Positions 16,912-24,357 of a stretch of 64,000 nt of DNA are shown in pieces (within the stretch, counting starts at the first letter, position 1; every line of letters begins with the position of its first letter). Source of the stretch: Phycisphaerales bacterium. GTDB taxonomy: Bacteria > Planctomycetota > Phycisphaerae > UBA1845 > UTPLA1. Location of the stretch: NCBI GenBank assembly GCA_020639075.1, contig JACKHI010000001.1, forward strand, positions 3,224,001-3,288,000, in the 5' to 3' direction. A program made the position numbers and the translations under genes. A model generated the notes under the pieces. The model saw nothing but the letters and a program-made list of their open reading frames with translations. It did not search any database and was not told the origin of the DNA.

Positions 16912-17139
16912 TCAGGGACCGGGCGTGATGGCGCTGCCGCCGGAGCCGGCGACGGCTTCGCGGGGCTTGAACAGCAACACAACCGGAGCGACGTATGCGG
17001 CGCGCCGAGCGGTCTTCAACAGGAATTCGCGACGGCCGCTCACTTCCGGTTCGGGCGCAAGATCCATGTCAGACGGCCCTGATTCCTCGGCAGCCGACGA
17101 CTCGCCGGCAATGTCGTCTTGCTCGAATTCGCCAGCCAT
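16912..17139 (-). CDS. 75-residue RR-motif small protein, candidate substrate of the HPr-rel-A operon
   Basis: First gene of the operon, ATG at 17139 with GAGG 8 nt upstream. Residues 1-35 are strongly acidic (FEQDD, ESSAAEES, DMDLAPEPE). Then comes GRREFLLKTARRAAYVAPVV (residues 35-54): a twin-arginine at 36-37 followed by a hydrophobic stretch to about 57, and a Gly/Ser tail, AGSGGSAITPGP. No enzyme domain fits. The size, leader-like N-terminus and position before a PqqD-like gene suggest a precursor or substrate, with the tail serines as possible kinase targets. Alternatively it is a small Tat-signal membrane protein. Both are inference. Confidence 0.6.
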   Translation of the reverse strand: MAGEFEQDDIAGESSAAEESGPSDMDLAPEPEVSGRREFLLKTARRAAYVAPVVLLFKPREAVAGSGGSAITPGP

Positions 17140-17351
17140 CCCGTCGGCCTCTGGTTACGCCCGAGTACGCGACATCCCCGGTGGATGCCGCTCGATTCAA
17201 CTGTCGACCAGCCGTTACCTGATTTATCGACCGCCGGCGAAAATCAGGAGAATCGGCAGATTCAAGCAGAATCGGCGTCGTCCATCCGCATTCCTTGCGC
17301 ATCAATCTTGTGTGGACGGCAAATTGACACGTGAATTCGGGAGACACTGTG

Positions 17352-18371
17352 ATGAATACGAGATGGATCTGGAAAATGGCGGCGTCGGCGGCCGTTTGCA
17401 CACTGATCGGAGCGACAGGGTGCCTCAAGCGACATGAGATCATTCAGGTTCGCGAGAACGGATCGGTTTCCATGAAGCTGGAATACGAAGGCTCCGAGGA
17501 GGATCTCGCCGGTCCGGACGCGCTACCCAAGGCCGCGGACGGCTGGAGCGTCGGTCGAGGAACGTTGAAGCGCGGCAACGAGGACGTGCACGTCGTCAGA
17601 GCTTCGGCGGAATTTGCGCCCGGCAAGCCCTTGCCGTCGAGCTACGGAGACGCTGGGGGTGTATACCTGACGTTTCCGACGCAGGTCCGGCGAGAAGCGC
17701 GCGCCGACGGCGTCTATTTCGAGTTCCGGCGCGTCTACCAGCCCCGCAGGTACGCGCTGACGCAATACTGGAATGATCGCTTCATCGATGACGACATCAA
17801 GAAGTTGTCGGAGCGGTCGATCGAGTCGCTGGACCAGGATGAGCGAACGAAGCTCCTTCGGGCGTTCGGCAACGTCGAGAGTCATCAACAGCTGGAAGTC
17901 CTCGGATTGGCCGTTGAGTCGGCAATTCCTGACATTTCGCCGGAGAGCCGGCTGGCAGCGCGACAGAGTCTGCTCGGTGTGTACGAGCGATTCGACTATG
18001 AGGGACTTGCAGACTCCATCAAGGGGTTGAGCGACGACGAAGCCAGTGCGAAGATCGTCAAGATGGGAGAAGCCGTCCCGACGGATGCCGAGCGGGCATT
18101 TGTTGAGTCGCTCCGGGATCACGCGAACCTGACGGAGAACGCGATCGAGTCGTTACGAGCGTCGATCGAACGAGAGCGCCTCCGCCGGAAGGTCACGGAA
18201 TCGACGCGAACGCAGACTTTCCAGATCGAAGTTTCGTTGCCGGGCGAAATCGTCGCCAACAACGGCGAGTCGATCGAAGACGGCAAAATCGGATGGGAGT
18301 TCGACGGCCGGGCGTTTTGCGATCGACCTTACGAGTTGATCGCGATTTCGCGGTTGAAGGCAGCGAACTGA
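17352..18371 (+). CDS. Secreted lipoprotein of unknown function
   Basis: 339 residues from the ATG at 17352, with GGGAGA about 8 nt upstream. The signal peptide ends in a lipobox (LIGATGC), so the mature protein is probably lipid-anchored. The body is charged and mostly helical (residues 130-290) with no recognised enzyme motif; strands near both ends frame it (VSMKLEYEG; FQIEVSLPGEIVANNGESI). It is 46 bp upstream of an ECF sigma gene on the same strand, so it may be part of, or controlled by, that regulatory unit. Function unknown. Confidence 0.75.
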   Translation: MNTRWIWKMAASAAVCTLIGATGCLKRHEIIQVRENGSVSMKLEYEGSEEDLAGPDALPKAADGWSVGRGTLKRGNEDVHVVRASAEFAPGKPLPSSYGDAGGVYLTFPTQVRREARADGVYFEFRRVYQPRRYALTQYWNDRFIDDDIKKLSERSIESLDQDERTKLLRAFGNVESHQQLEVLGLAVESAIPDISPESRLAARQSLLGVYERFDYEGLADSIKGLSDDEASAKIVKMGEAVPTDAERAFVESLRDHANLTENAIESLRASIERERLRRKVTESTRTQTFQIEVSLPGEIVANNGESIEDGKIGWEFDGRAFCDRPYELIAISRLKAAN

Positions 18372-18417
18372 GTGATCGGGACGCATCCTGCGTCTTGTTT
18401 GGTCTGAAAGTCAGAAC

Positions 18418-18966
18418 ATGCCATCGAACGCCGACCAGCCGGCTCACTCTTCCTCGTCCGCGACAAGCAGTGCCGTCGCGATTGCCGCCTTCGAGGATTA
18501 CATCCCTCGAGTGTTCGACTGGGCCTACCGGTTGACGCGGAACCGCGACACGTCGATGGACATTGTCCAGGATGTCTTCCTCAAATGGCGTCGTCAATGT
18601 GAAAACGCGGCGCCTGAACGGCCGGAGGCATGGCTACGGACCGTCACGGCGCGGCGCGTGTTCGAACTTTCCCGATCAAGCCGGCTGCGCCTCGTCGCCC
18701 GGGGCGATTCACTCGACAAAGAGATCGCCGGCGATCCGCCGTTGCCAGGGCCGGATGCGAATGCGCTCCGCGACGACGTCTTTGCGGCGCTGGAGCGGCT
18801 GACTGATTCACAGCGAGACGTCGTTCTCGCGAAAGTCATGGACGAGCGGACCTTCGCTGCCATCGCAATCGACTTCGAGGTATCCGTGTCGACGGTCAAG
18901 ACGCACTACTTGCGAGGGCTGCGCACGTTACGCGATGCCCTATCTCCCCGATGGAAGGATGAATGA
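18418..18966 (+). CDS. ECF-family RNA polymerase sigma factor
   Basis: 182 residues. Region 2 (YRLTRNRDTSMDIVQDVFLKW, around residues 40-60, in two parts) and region 4 (LTDSQRDVVLAKVMDERTF and the recognition helix VSTVKTHYLRGL) are clear; region 3 is absent, as in ECF factors. It should redirect RNA polymerase in response to a signal. The gene's TGA overlaps the next gene's ATG (ATGA), so the partner anti-sigma factor is translationally coupled. The target promoter cannot be named from this window. Confidence 0.92.
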   Translation: MPSNADQPAHSSSSATSSAVAIAAFEDYIPRVFDWAYRLTRNRDTSMDIVQDVFLKWRRQCENAAPERPEAWLRTVTARRVFELSRSSRLRLVARGDSLDKEIAGDPPLPGPDANALRDDVFAALERLTDSQRDVVLAKVMDERTFAAIAIDFEVSVSTVKTHYLRGLRTLRDALSPRWKDE

Positions 18967-19439
18967 TGTCAATGGACTGCAGGACATTTGAATCGTTGCT
19001 GGCGGACGCGATCGGCGGGGAGCTTGGCGACTCGGATCGGGCGGCGTTCGAGTCACACGCCGACGCCTGTGAGAATTGCCGTCGCGAATATCGCAGTCTC
19101 GCGTCCACGATGAACCTGGTTCGCGATCGCATCGGGACGATCGATGCACAGTCGAACCGTCACGGGCGCGAGACCTCAGCGAAGGCGCGATCAAGTTCCC
19201 GCCGGGCGATATTCCGATATGCGGCGATCATCGCAATCGCGTTTCTCGCGGGTTACGCGTTGCGCGGCATCGATACCGCGCAGCCTGCCGCCGTCCCTGG
19301 GCGCAAGGATGTCGAAGCACGGGCGATAACCGTTCACGAGCAGATTGCCGTCGCCCATCGTCGCATGCCGGAGGCGTCGATGTTCGCCAAGTCGATGCTC
19401 GCCGTGCTCGGGCCGAACGCGCGGGATTCGCGGCAGTGA
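18963..19439 (+). CDS. Zinc-finger (zf-HC2) anti-sigma factor, membrane-anchored
   Basis: 158 residues. Residues 32-39 (HADACENC) carry the His-x3-Cys-x2-Cys zinc site of ASD-type anti-sigma factors, which hold an ECF sigma inactive. One membrane helix follows (about 80-98, FRYAAIIAIAFLAGYAL), then a short outer tail. The start ATG overlaps the sigma stop by 4 bp. The pair is a standard sigma/anti-sigma module; the external signal is not identifiable. Confidence 0.88.
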   Translation: MMSMDCRTFESLLADAIGGELGDSDRAAFESHADACENCRREYRSLASTMNLVRDRIGTIDAQSNRHGRETSAKARSSSRRAIFRYAAIIAIAFLAGYALRGIDTAQPAAVPGRKDVEARAITVHEQIAVAHRRMPEASMFAKSMLAVLGPNARDSRQ

Positions 19440-19695
19440 TCGATCTTCGGACGGACGCATCGCCGCCGTTCTCGGACGATCAGCCGTACATCCTCGGATG
19501 TAGTTCGTAAAGATACTGAGGAGCCGTCCGAATGTGGTCTTGCCGCGGCGTACGGGCGGCGGCATGCAGTGTGTTTGGCTAATTGTGTGGCTCCCATCGG
19601 CCGAAAAACTCGAAGGGTAATTAGCGACCGCCCTTGGCAGGCTTCGCATCACCTGAACGAGCGACGCGTCACTGCTTTGACGCGAGAGGCGGACT
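19440..19695. other. 256-bp gap without an evident gene
   Basis: No recognisable coding frame or repeat. It probably carries the promoter of the PilZ-REC gene, whose TTG start has the purine-rich GAGAGGCGG a few bases upstream. Confidence 0.5.
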
Positions 19696-20775
19696 TTGAG
19701 TAAGACTTCCAATCTAGTTCGAACAATCCGCCTCGACGACGCGGCGATCGACGAGATCATGAAGAAGCTCGATGACGCCGTTGCGGATGTCGAGCGCGAT
19801 CGTCGCAAGACGACGCGGTACGCGTACAACGTCAAAGGGTGCGTGATCCATCTTCAACCGCAGGGCGGCGGTCCGCCAACGTCTTATCTCGTCCCGACGC
19901 GCAACATCAGCAACACGGGAATGGGCTTCCTTCACGGGTCGTTCATCTATCCGGGTTCGAAGTGCGTTGTCCAGCTCATCACGATGCACGGCACATGGCA
20001 GAACGTTCCGGCCGAGGTCGTACGGTGCGTTTACATCGTCAACGGCGTTCACGACGTCGGCGTCCGGTTCTTTGAAGCGATCGACGCGAGTGAGTTTTGC
20101 GCCGAAGCGGCGCCGTGTCGCGTGCTCATCGTTGACGACAATCCTGCGATACTTCGACTGTCGGAGACGCTTCTGAAGTCCATGAACGCCCAGATCGACA
20201 AGGCCGAGAGCGGTGAAGCGGCGATCGAGTTCGCATCGCAACATGTCTACGACGTCGTGCTCATGGACATGGACATGCCGGTCATCGACGGTTTCGAAAC
20301 CGTCAAGCGGCTTCGGGCGAAGGGCTATTCCGGAACCATCGTCGCCGCCACCGGTATGACACAGCCGGGTGACAAGGAAAAGTGCCTCGAAGTCGGCTGC
20401 AACAGCTACATTCCAAAACCCTTCGGTCGGGAACAACTGGCGGCGCTTCTGCGATCATTGCGGCAGGAGCCGCTGTTGAGTTCGTTTGCGCAGGATCGGA
20501 CGATGATTCCGCTCATCGACGGTTTCGTGAAAGAGCTGCCGACGCGTATTCGCGAAATCGAGTCGGCGTTCGCGGCCAATGATGACGAGGCGCTGCAGAC
20601 TGCGTGTCGAAATCTCAAGGGCGAGGCCGGAAGCTTCGGATTCGAACCGATTTCCTCGGCCGCTTCCGAAGTCGAAAACGCCGTTCTGGCCAACAAGTCC
20701 AGGGCCGACATCAAGCGGCCGTTCTCGAGTCTCGTGCGTCTGTGCTGCCAGGCTCGCGCCAGTTCGCGCACGTGA
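19696..20775 (+). CDS. PilZ-REC-HPt-like regulator with degenerate HPt
   Basis: 359 residues from a TTG. A PilZ domain (about residues 30-135) has the c-di-GMP-binding pattern: RKTTR (RxxxR) and NISNTG (D/N-x-S-x2-G). A receiver domain follows (about 140-260) with acceptor Asp191 and the KPF motif. The C-terminal third resembles HPt, with the core LKGEAGSFGF, but the phospho-histidine position is Arg305 (CRNLKG instead of xHxLKG). So it cannot relay phosphate by histidine and may be a pseudo-HPt binding surface. It likely links c-di-GMP levels to two-component signalling. A stand-alone gene. Confidence 0.85.
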   Translation: MSKTSNLVRTIRLDDAAIDEIMKKLDDAVADVERDRRKTTRYAYNVKGCVIHLQPQGGGPPTSYLVPTRNISNTGMGFLHGSFIYPGSKCVVQLITMHGTWQNVPAEVVRCVYIVNGVHDVGVRFFEAIDASEFCAEAAPCRVLIVDDNPAILRLSETLLKSMNAQIDKAESGEAAIEFASQHVYDVVLMDMDMPVIDGFETVKRLRAKGYSGTIVAATGMTQPGDKEKCLEVGCNSYIPKPFGREQLAALLRSLRQEPLLSSFAQDRTMIPLIDGFVKELPTRIREIESAFAANDDEALQTACRNLKGEAGSFGFEPISSAASEVENAVLANKSRADIKRPFSSLVRLCCQARASSRT

Positions 20776-21143
20776 CAAACATCCAGCCGACGCGCCGATT
20801 GAAATACCGCGCCAATTCCGAGCCGGCGATTCGAATCGACGGAATTCCGGCGGCGACCCATGCACTTGCGACGTCGCAATTCGCGAATCTCTCGACTGTT
20901 GAATTTCCGGCAACTCAGCACTTGCGTACGCCAATCGTCCTGAATCATGGCCGCGCATGATTTGCAGCGCGATCGTCCTGTGACACATCGTGTGTCGCGG
21001 GCCGAGTCACTGTGCTCGTCAATCGAATCAGCGCGACACATCGACCAAAGAAATTGCATGATCCGGGAGATTGAAACTTGCATCGCGGGTGATGAATCGC
21101 ATACGATTCCATTCCGCATGCAATCCCCCGCCGGAGCCAGACA
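20776..21143. other. 368-bp gap without an evident gene
   Basis: I see no convincing coding frame. One small hairpin, GACACA-TCG-TGTGTC (20982-20996), has a 6-bp stem and a 3-nt loop. GGAG at 21133-21136 is the ribosome-binding site of the prepilin-like gene. Confidence 0.5.
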
Positions 21144-22052
21144 ATGACAGCATCGACGATAACGAATCGAAGACTCGCCGCATTCACGCTCATCGAATTG
21201 CTGGTTGTGATCGCAATCCTGGCGATCCTGATCAGCATACTGCTGCCCAGTCTGTCGGCGGCGCGACGGCGAACGCGGCAGACGGTCTGCCAGACGCGAC
21301 TGCGCGAGCTTTCCAATGGCTGGCACATGTACGCCGACGACAATGATGAGATGTGCGTGCCCGGGCGCATGGCGAATCTCGGCGGCGGCACGGGCAACCC
21401 GCAAAACTGGTACGACATCGGCAGCGGATTGAAGTATCGACCGCGGTGGGTGGCGACGATGGGCAAGTACGTCGGCACGCCGGCCATCAGTCTCCCGCGC
21501 ACAGACGAAGATCGACAGGACTACGACTACAACGTCTATGCCTGCACCGAGCGGCCGGAGTGGATCGACGAGCGCAACTACGCGTTCGGATACAACCATC
21601 AATTCCTCGGCAACTCGCGTCGAACGAACGGGCGATTCCACAATTTCCCTGTCAATCGATCGGAGATTTCCTCGTTCGGCGGCACGGTTCTGGCCGCGGA
21701 CTCGATGGGCACGGCGGCTGGCGTATCGACGTCGGCGCGGCTGGCCTACGAAAACGACGGCACGGCATTCGCATCGATGGGCAATCACGGATGGACGCTC
21801 GATCCACCGCGACTGATTCCGTCGGGCGACATCGGAACGGGCGACGCCGGCAGCCCGCGTGCGGGCGTTGACCCGCGTCATATCGAAAAGGCGAACGTGG
21901 CTTACGCCGACGGCCACGGGGAATCGCAAACGCCCAAACAGCTGGGGTATGAGATCGGCGCGGACGGCACATACCTGGAGACAGGGCCGAATGCGCGGAA
22001 TTATCTGTGGTCCGGGTCCAGTCGGGATGATGATCCGCCGGAGAAGCCGTAG
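21144..22052 (+). CDS. Prepilin-like protein with H-x9-DG motif
   Basis: 302 residues. The N-terminus has a type IV prepilin leader and cleavage site, FTLIELLVVIAILAILISIL (residues 14-33), where prepilin peptidase would cut before the Phe and methylate it. The C-terminal half has KANVAYADGHGES, the H-x9-DG signature of a large planctomycete family of pseudopilin-like proteins. Such proteins are numerous in this phylum and probably form surface or trans-envelope structures; individual functions are unknown. GGAG lies 7 nt before the ATG. No assembly ATPase or prepilin peptidase is in the window. Confidence 0.88.
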   Translation: MTASTITNRRLAAFTLIELLVVIAILAILISILLPSLSAARRRTRQTVCQTRLRELSNGWHMYADDNDEMCVPGRMANLGGGTGNPQNWYDIGSGLKYRPRWVATMGKYVGTPAISLPRTDEDRQDYDYNVYACTERPEWIDERNYAFGYNHQFLGNSRRTNGRFHNFPVNRSEISSFGGTVLAADSMGTAAGVSTSARLAYENDGTAFASMGNHGWTLDPPRLIPSGDIGTGDAGSPRAGVDPRHIEKANVAYADGHGESQTPKQLGYEIGADGTYLETGPNARNYLWSGSSRDDDPPEKP

Positions 22053-22140
22053 TCGCGCGGGGGCGTAAGAAATTCCATTTTCTTGAGAGCCTCTCGGATT
22101 CATGGCTCGGCTCGCTTCGGGCAACGTCAATTTTCTTCGT

Positions 22141-22175
22141 GCAAACGGGCGCAAACCGTCGCAAATTTCCGCAAA
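22141..22175. repeat. Helically phased GCAAA array (reverse relative of 9855-9923)
   Basis: GCAAA begins at 22141, 22151, 22161 and 22171, exactly 10 bp apart. Read on the other strand it is a TTTGC array whose final unit is TTTGCACGAAG, the same unit that ends the array at 9904-9914. Confidence 0.75.
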
Positions 22176-22329
22176 CAGCGAGAGACGTCCGATGCCGAGG
22201 AACACAGTCGCCGCCGTTCTTTGTAACTTGCCCGGTGTCCTGTTCGCGTGCGGCTGCGCCGGGTTGGGACGGGAATGCCGCTGCGATGCCTGGCCGGGCG
22301 CCATGCGCGCCGGAGCGGGGCAACCCAGG

Positions 22330-22354
22330 CATGCGGACCTTGGGGGTCGGCATG
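22330..22354. repeat. CATGC-type hairpin, degenerate copy
   Basis: CATGCGGACC (22330-22339), TTGG, then GGGTCGGCATG; the arms pair with a single mismatch. A half-conserved relative (CATGCTGACCTTGGGGGT) starts at 23972. Confidence 0.5.
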
Positions 22355-22792
22355 GCAGCGTGGACGATCGGGTTGCGGGCGTCGAGCGTCAAATAATCTC
22401 GTGATTGGCTGTGCGATTCAGCCATTTCGGCATCTGTCTATTTGAGGCGGGTGTGAGTGCCGCGAATTCTCTTGCATTTCCGATCGCGCCATGTGTAGAT
22501 TGCGCAGCGTGATCGGTTTCAGGCACTAGCTGAGACCGCCCACAATGGCGTCGGGCGCCGGCCGGGGGGTCGGGAAGCTGTTCGACGTCCATCTCATTGT
22601 CGCGGAGGCGGGTGTTCTTGCTCGTCATGTGACTGTTTTTTCACTGAAACATTGCTTGTAACGGTTGGTCGCGCCCTTTCGGCGTGCGCCATATGCGTCC
22701 CGTGTCGGGGCGCCGCGCGCCGGGGTTGCGTCGAGCCCCGGGAAAACGATCGGGAGATGTACATCCCGACATTGGAAGAAGGAGAAGGCAAA

Positions 22793-23779
22793 ATGAAGAG
22801 GCATTGGAGAGGAACGTTGCCGGCGATCCTTGTAATCGCCCTCGGGGTACGGAGCGCCGCGGCGTCCGTGTTCCCCGAAACGGAAGGCAACGACAGCAAA
22901 GCGGCGGCAAACGTCGTGAGCGGCATTCTTGCCGGCGACTCGATCACGGGTACGTCGACGAGTTCGTCCGGCGCGGGCATCGATACGTTCCGCGTTCAGA
23001 CGGGGGCATTGGCGCCGGCGATCTATCGGCATCGCCTGACGCTGACGACGGCCGGCACGGCCGGGCACACGGGTTCAATCCGCGGATTGACGCAGTCCGC
23101 CGGCGTGATCAGTGCGACGGATACGGCGCTTCAGACGTCATCGTCGACGACGACGCCCGCACGATTCAACCAGTGGTACGGCTTCGGCAGCCAGGAAGAG
23201 ATCTACTATCGCGTGACCGGCACGTCGTCAACGACGATGCCTTATTCGGCGACGTTGACATCGGAAGTTATCGTTCCGCTGGATCTTGGATCGATTGACG
23301 TCGGCTCGATCGCCGGCGGCAACCTGACGATCACGTCGGTCGGCCAGACAGGCGCAAGCCAGACAGACACGGACCTCGTGGTTCTCGACAGCAACTTCCA
23401 GGGAATCGCGGGCTACTTGAACGATGACGAAATCGGTCCGACCGCCGGATCGGTACTGACGAGGCTTTTCACACCCGGCGTTTATTATGTCGCCATTTCG
23501 AACTGGAACCTTGCAAACAGCCTGGCCAGCCCGGTCGACGACGATTTCCGCTCGGGCAACGTGTTGGATTTCGCGGGCGCCATTGCAGATTCCAGCACGA
23601 CGGCCAACCTGAATGTCAGCTTCAGCATCAACGGCGGCCTGGGCGGAAACGTCCCCGCCGCACTGACGAAGGTCGGCGCGTTTGACATTGCGTTCGCGAA
23701 GTTCACAGTGGTTCCGGAGCCGGCGACTTTGTCGCTGCTGGGCTTCGGTGTGATGGCGCTGATTCGCCGACGACGCTGA
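22793..23779 (+). CDS. PEP-CTERM protein, exported
   Basis: 328 residues from the ATG at 22793, which has a strong GGAGAAGG site. Signal peptide at 1-24 (PAILVIALGVRSAAA). The body is Ser/Thr/Gly-rich beta-type sequence with no recognised enzyme motif; it begins FPETEGNDSKAAANVVSG, a pattern of secreted pre-peptidase-like or adhesive domains. The C-terminus is a PEP-CTERM sorting signal: VPEPATLSLLGFGVMALIRR, then RR. Exosortase would cut at the PEP motif and attach or release the protein; no exosortase gene is in the window. A strong terminator follows at 23900-23941. Confidence 0.85.
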   Translation: MKRHWRGTLPAILVIALGVRSAAASVFPETEGNDSKAAANVVSGILAGDSITGTSTSSSGAGIDTFRVQTGALAPAIYRHRLTLTTAGTAGHTGSIRGLTQSAGVISATDTALQTSSSTTTPARFNQWYGFGSQEEIYYRVTGTSSTTMPYSATLTSEVIVPLDLGSIDVGSIAGGNLTITSVGQTGASQTDTDLVVLDSNFQGIAGYLNDDEIGPTAGSVLTRLFTPGVYYVAISNWNLANSLASPVDDDFRSGNVLDFAGAIADSSTTANLNVSFSINGGLGGNVPAALTKVGAFDIAFAKFTVVPEPATLSLLGFGVMALIRRRR

Positions 23780-23899
23780 GAACTCGATTTTACGTTTCCT
23801 CCTCCGAGTTCGTCGCTTTCTCTAAACCTGCCGGACAATCCCACAGCAGGGGCGACGACGAGTCATCGACCTGAGGTCCTGAGGTCGTCATCAAGTGGG

Positions 23900-23941
23900 A
23901 CCGGTCGCTGTGCGGCAATCGCGCAGCGACCGGTTTTTTTT
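23900..23941 (+). terminator. Intrinsic terminator after the PEP-CTERM gene
   Basis: ACCGGTCGCTG (23900-23910) pairs with CAGCGACCGGT (23924-23934), followed by a run of eight T. Loop of 13 bases contains a further small pairing (GCG/CGC). Confidence 0.85.
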
Positions 23942-24011
23942 CGCGTAACGGCGCGGCGGATGTTCAAGCGGCATGCTGACCTTGGGGGTGAGACTGTCCG
24001 GGAATTGTGTC

Positions 24012-24120
24012 GCCCTTTCAGGGCTAAACCCGAAGAATAAAACGCTAACCACGGGTTGCGCTCCGACCGCTGCGCGGTCTCCGCTCCACCCGTGGCTAAA
24101 AACTGTCGCTCCTTCGGAGC
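24012..24120. repeat. Block of short hairpins
   Basis: GCCCT-TTC-AGGGC (24012-24024); a larger stem CCACGGGT (24049-24056) with ACCCGTGG (24088-24095) enclosing GACCGC-TGC-GCGGTC (24065-24079); and GCTCC-TTC-GGAGC (24108-24120). Three of the four have 3-nt loops, the plan seen in the dispersed repeats. Confidence 0.6.
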
Positions 24121-24233
24121 TGTTTTGGCCTTGGATACACTGGCGTTTACGACGGTTCTGCAAATCGGAAATCCTCACTCGAATTCCCGGACAGCCTCAG
24201 CATTGGGGTCGGCATGGCACCCGGCGAAATCGT

Positions 24234-24254
24234 GGTGGGCACGGCCCACCCTAC
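24234..24254 (+). repeat. GGTGGGC-ACG-GCCCACC hairpin repeat
   Basis: Perfect core followed by CTAC. Preceded by a spacer (GGCATGGCACCCGGCGAAAT, 24211-24230) that recurs in diverged form after the hairpin at 9591-9616. Confidence 0.75.
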
Positions 24255-24290
24255 CAAATTTGCAGGGCGGCATGGCTCCTGGCGAAAGTG

Positions 24291-24312
24291 TCGGGTCGAT
24301 GACCCGACCTAC
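24291..24312 (+). repeat. TCGGGTC-GAT-GACCCGA hairpin repeat, copy 3
   Basis: Perfect 17-bp core followed by CCTAC. Confidence 0.8.
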
Positions 24313-24333
24313 GGGCTATGGTCGACGGGGTTG

Positions 24334-24355
24334 TCGGGGCGATGACCCGACCTAC
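24334..24355 (+). repeat. TCGGGTC-GAT-GACCCGA hairpin repeat, copy 4
   Basis: Variant core TCGGGGCGATGACCCGA with CCTAC, ending 2 bp from the stop codon (TGA, 24360-24358) of the minus-strand esterase gene. Confidence 0.8.
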
Positions 24356-24357
24356 GG

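Larger units (their letters stand above)
22053..22792. other. 740-bp gene-free gap with repeat modules
   Basis: Between two plus-strand genes. It holds the second phased array (GCAAA starting at 22141, 22151, 22161 and 22171) and a degenerate CATGC-type hairpin (22330-22354). No frame in it looks like a protein. The PEP-CTERM gene's ribosome-binding site (GAAGGAGAAGG) lies directly before 22793. Confidence 0.65.
23780..24357. other. 578-bp gene-free gap with terminator and repeats
   Basis: Convergent region. After the terminator at 23900-23941 come a CATGC-type half copy (23972), a three-hairpin block (24012-24120), one GGTGGGC copy (24234-24254) and two TCGGG copies (24291-24312, 24334-24355). 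The last ends 2 bp before the stop of the esterase gene. Confidence 0.7.

Noticed and set aside
14421..17139. Lasso-peptide biosynthetic cluster
   Set aside because: PqqD-like, HprK-like and nucleotidyltransferase genes also occur in lasso loci, but no B2 transglutaminase-like protease or asparagine-synthetase-like cyclase is present, and the small protein has no lasso core pattern.
20406..22304. 632-codon open frame on the minus strand
   Set aside because: It runs antisense to the PilZ-REC and prepilin-like genes, is Arg/Ser-rich, and has no domain. It results from GC-rich codon structure.
22102..22404. Small gene in the gap before the PEP-CTERM gene
   Set aside because: The frame spans the phased array and a degenerate hairpin, has biased Arg/Gly composition and no ribosome-binding site.
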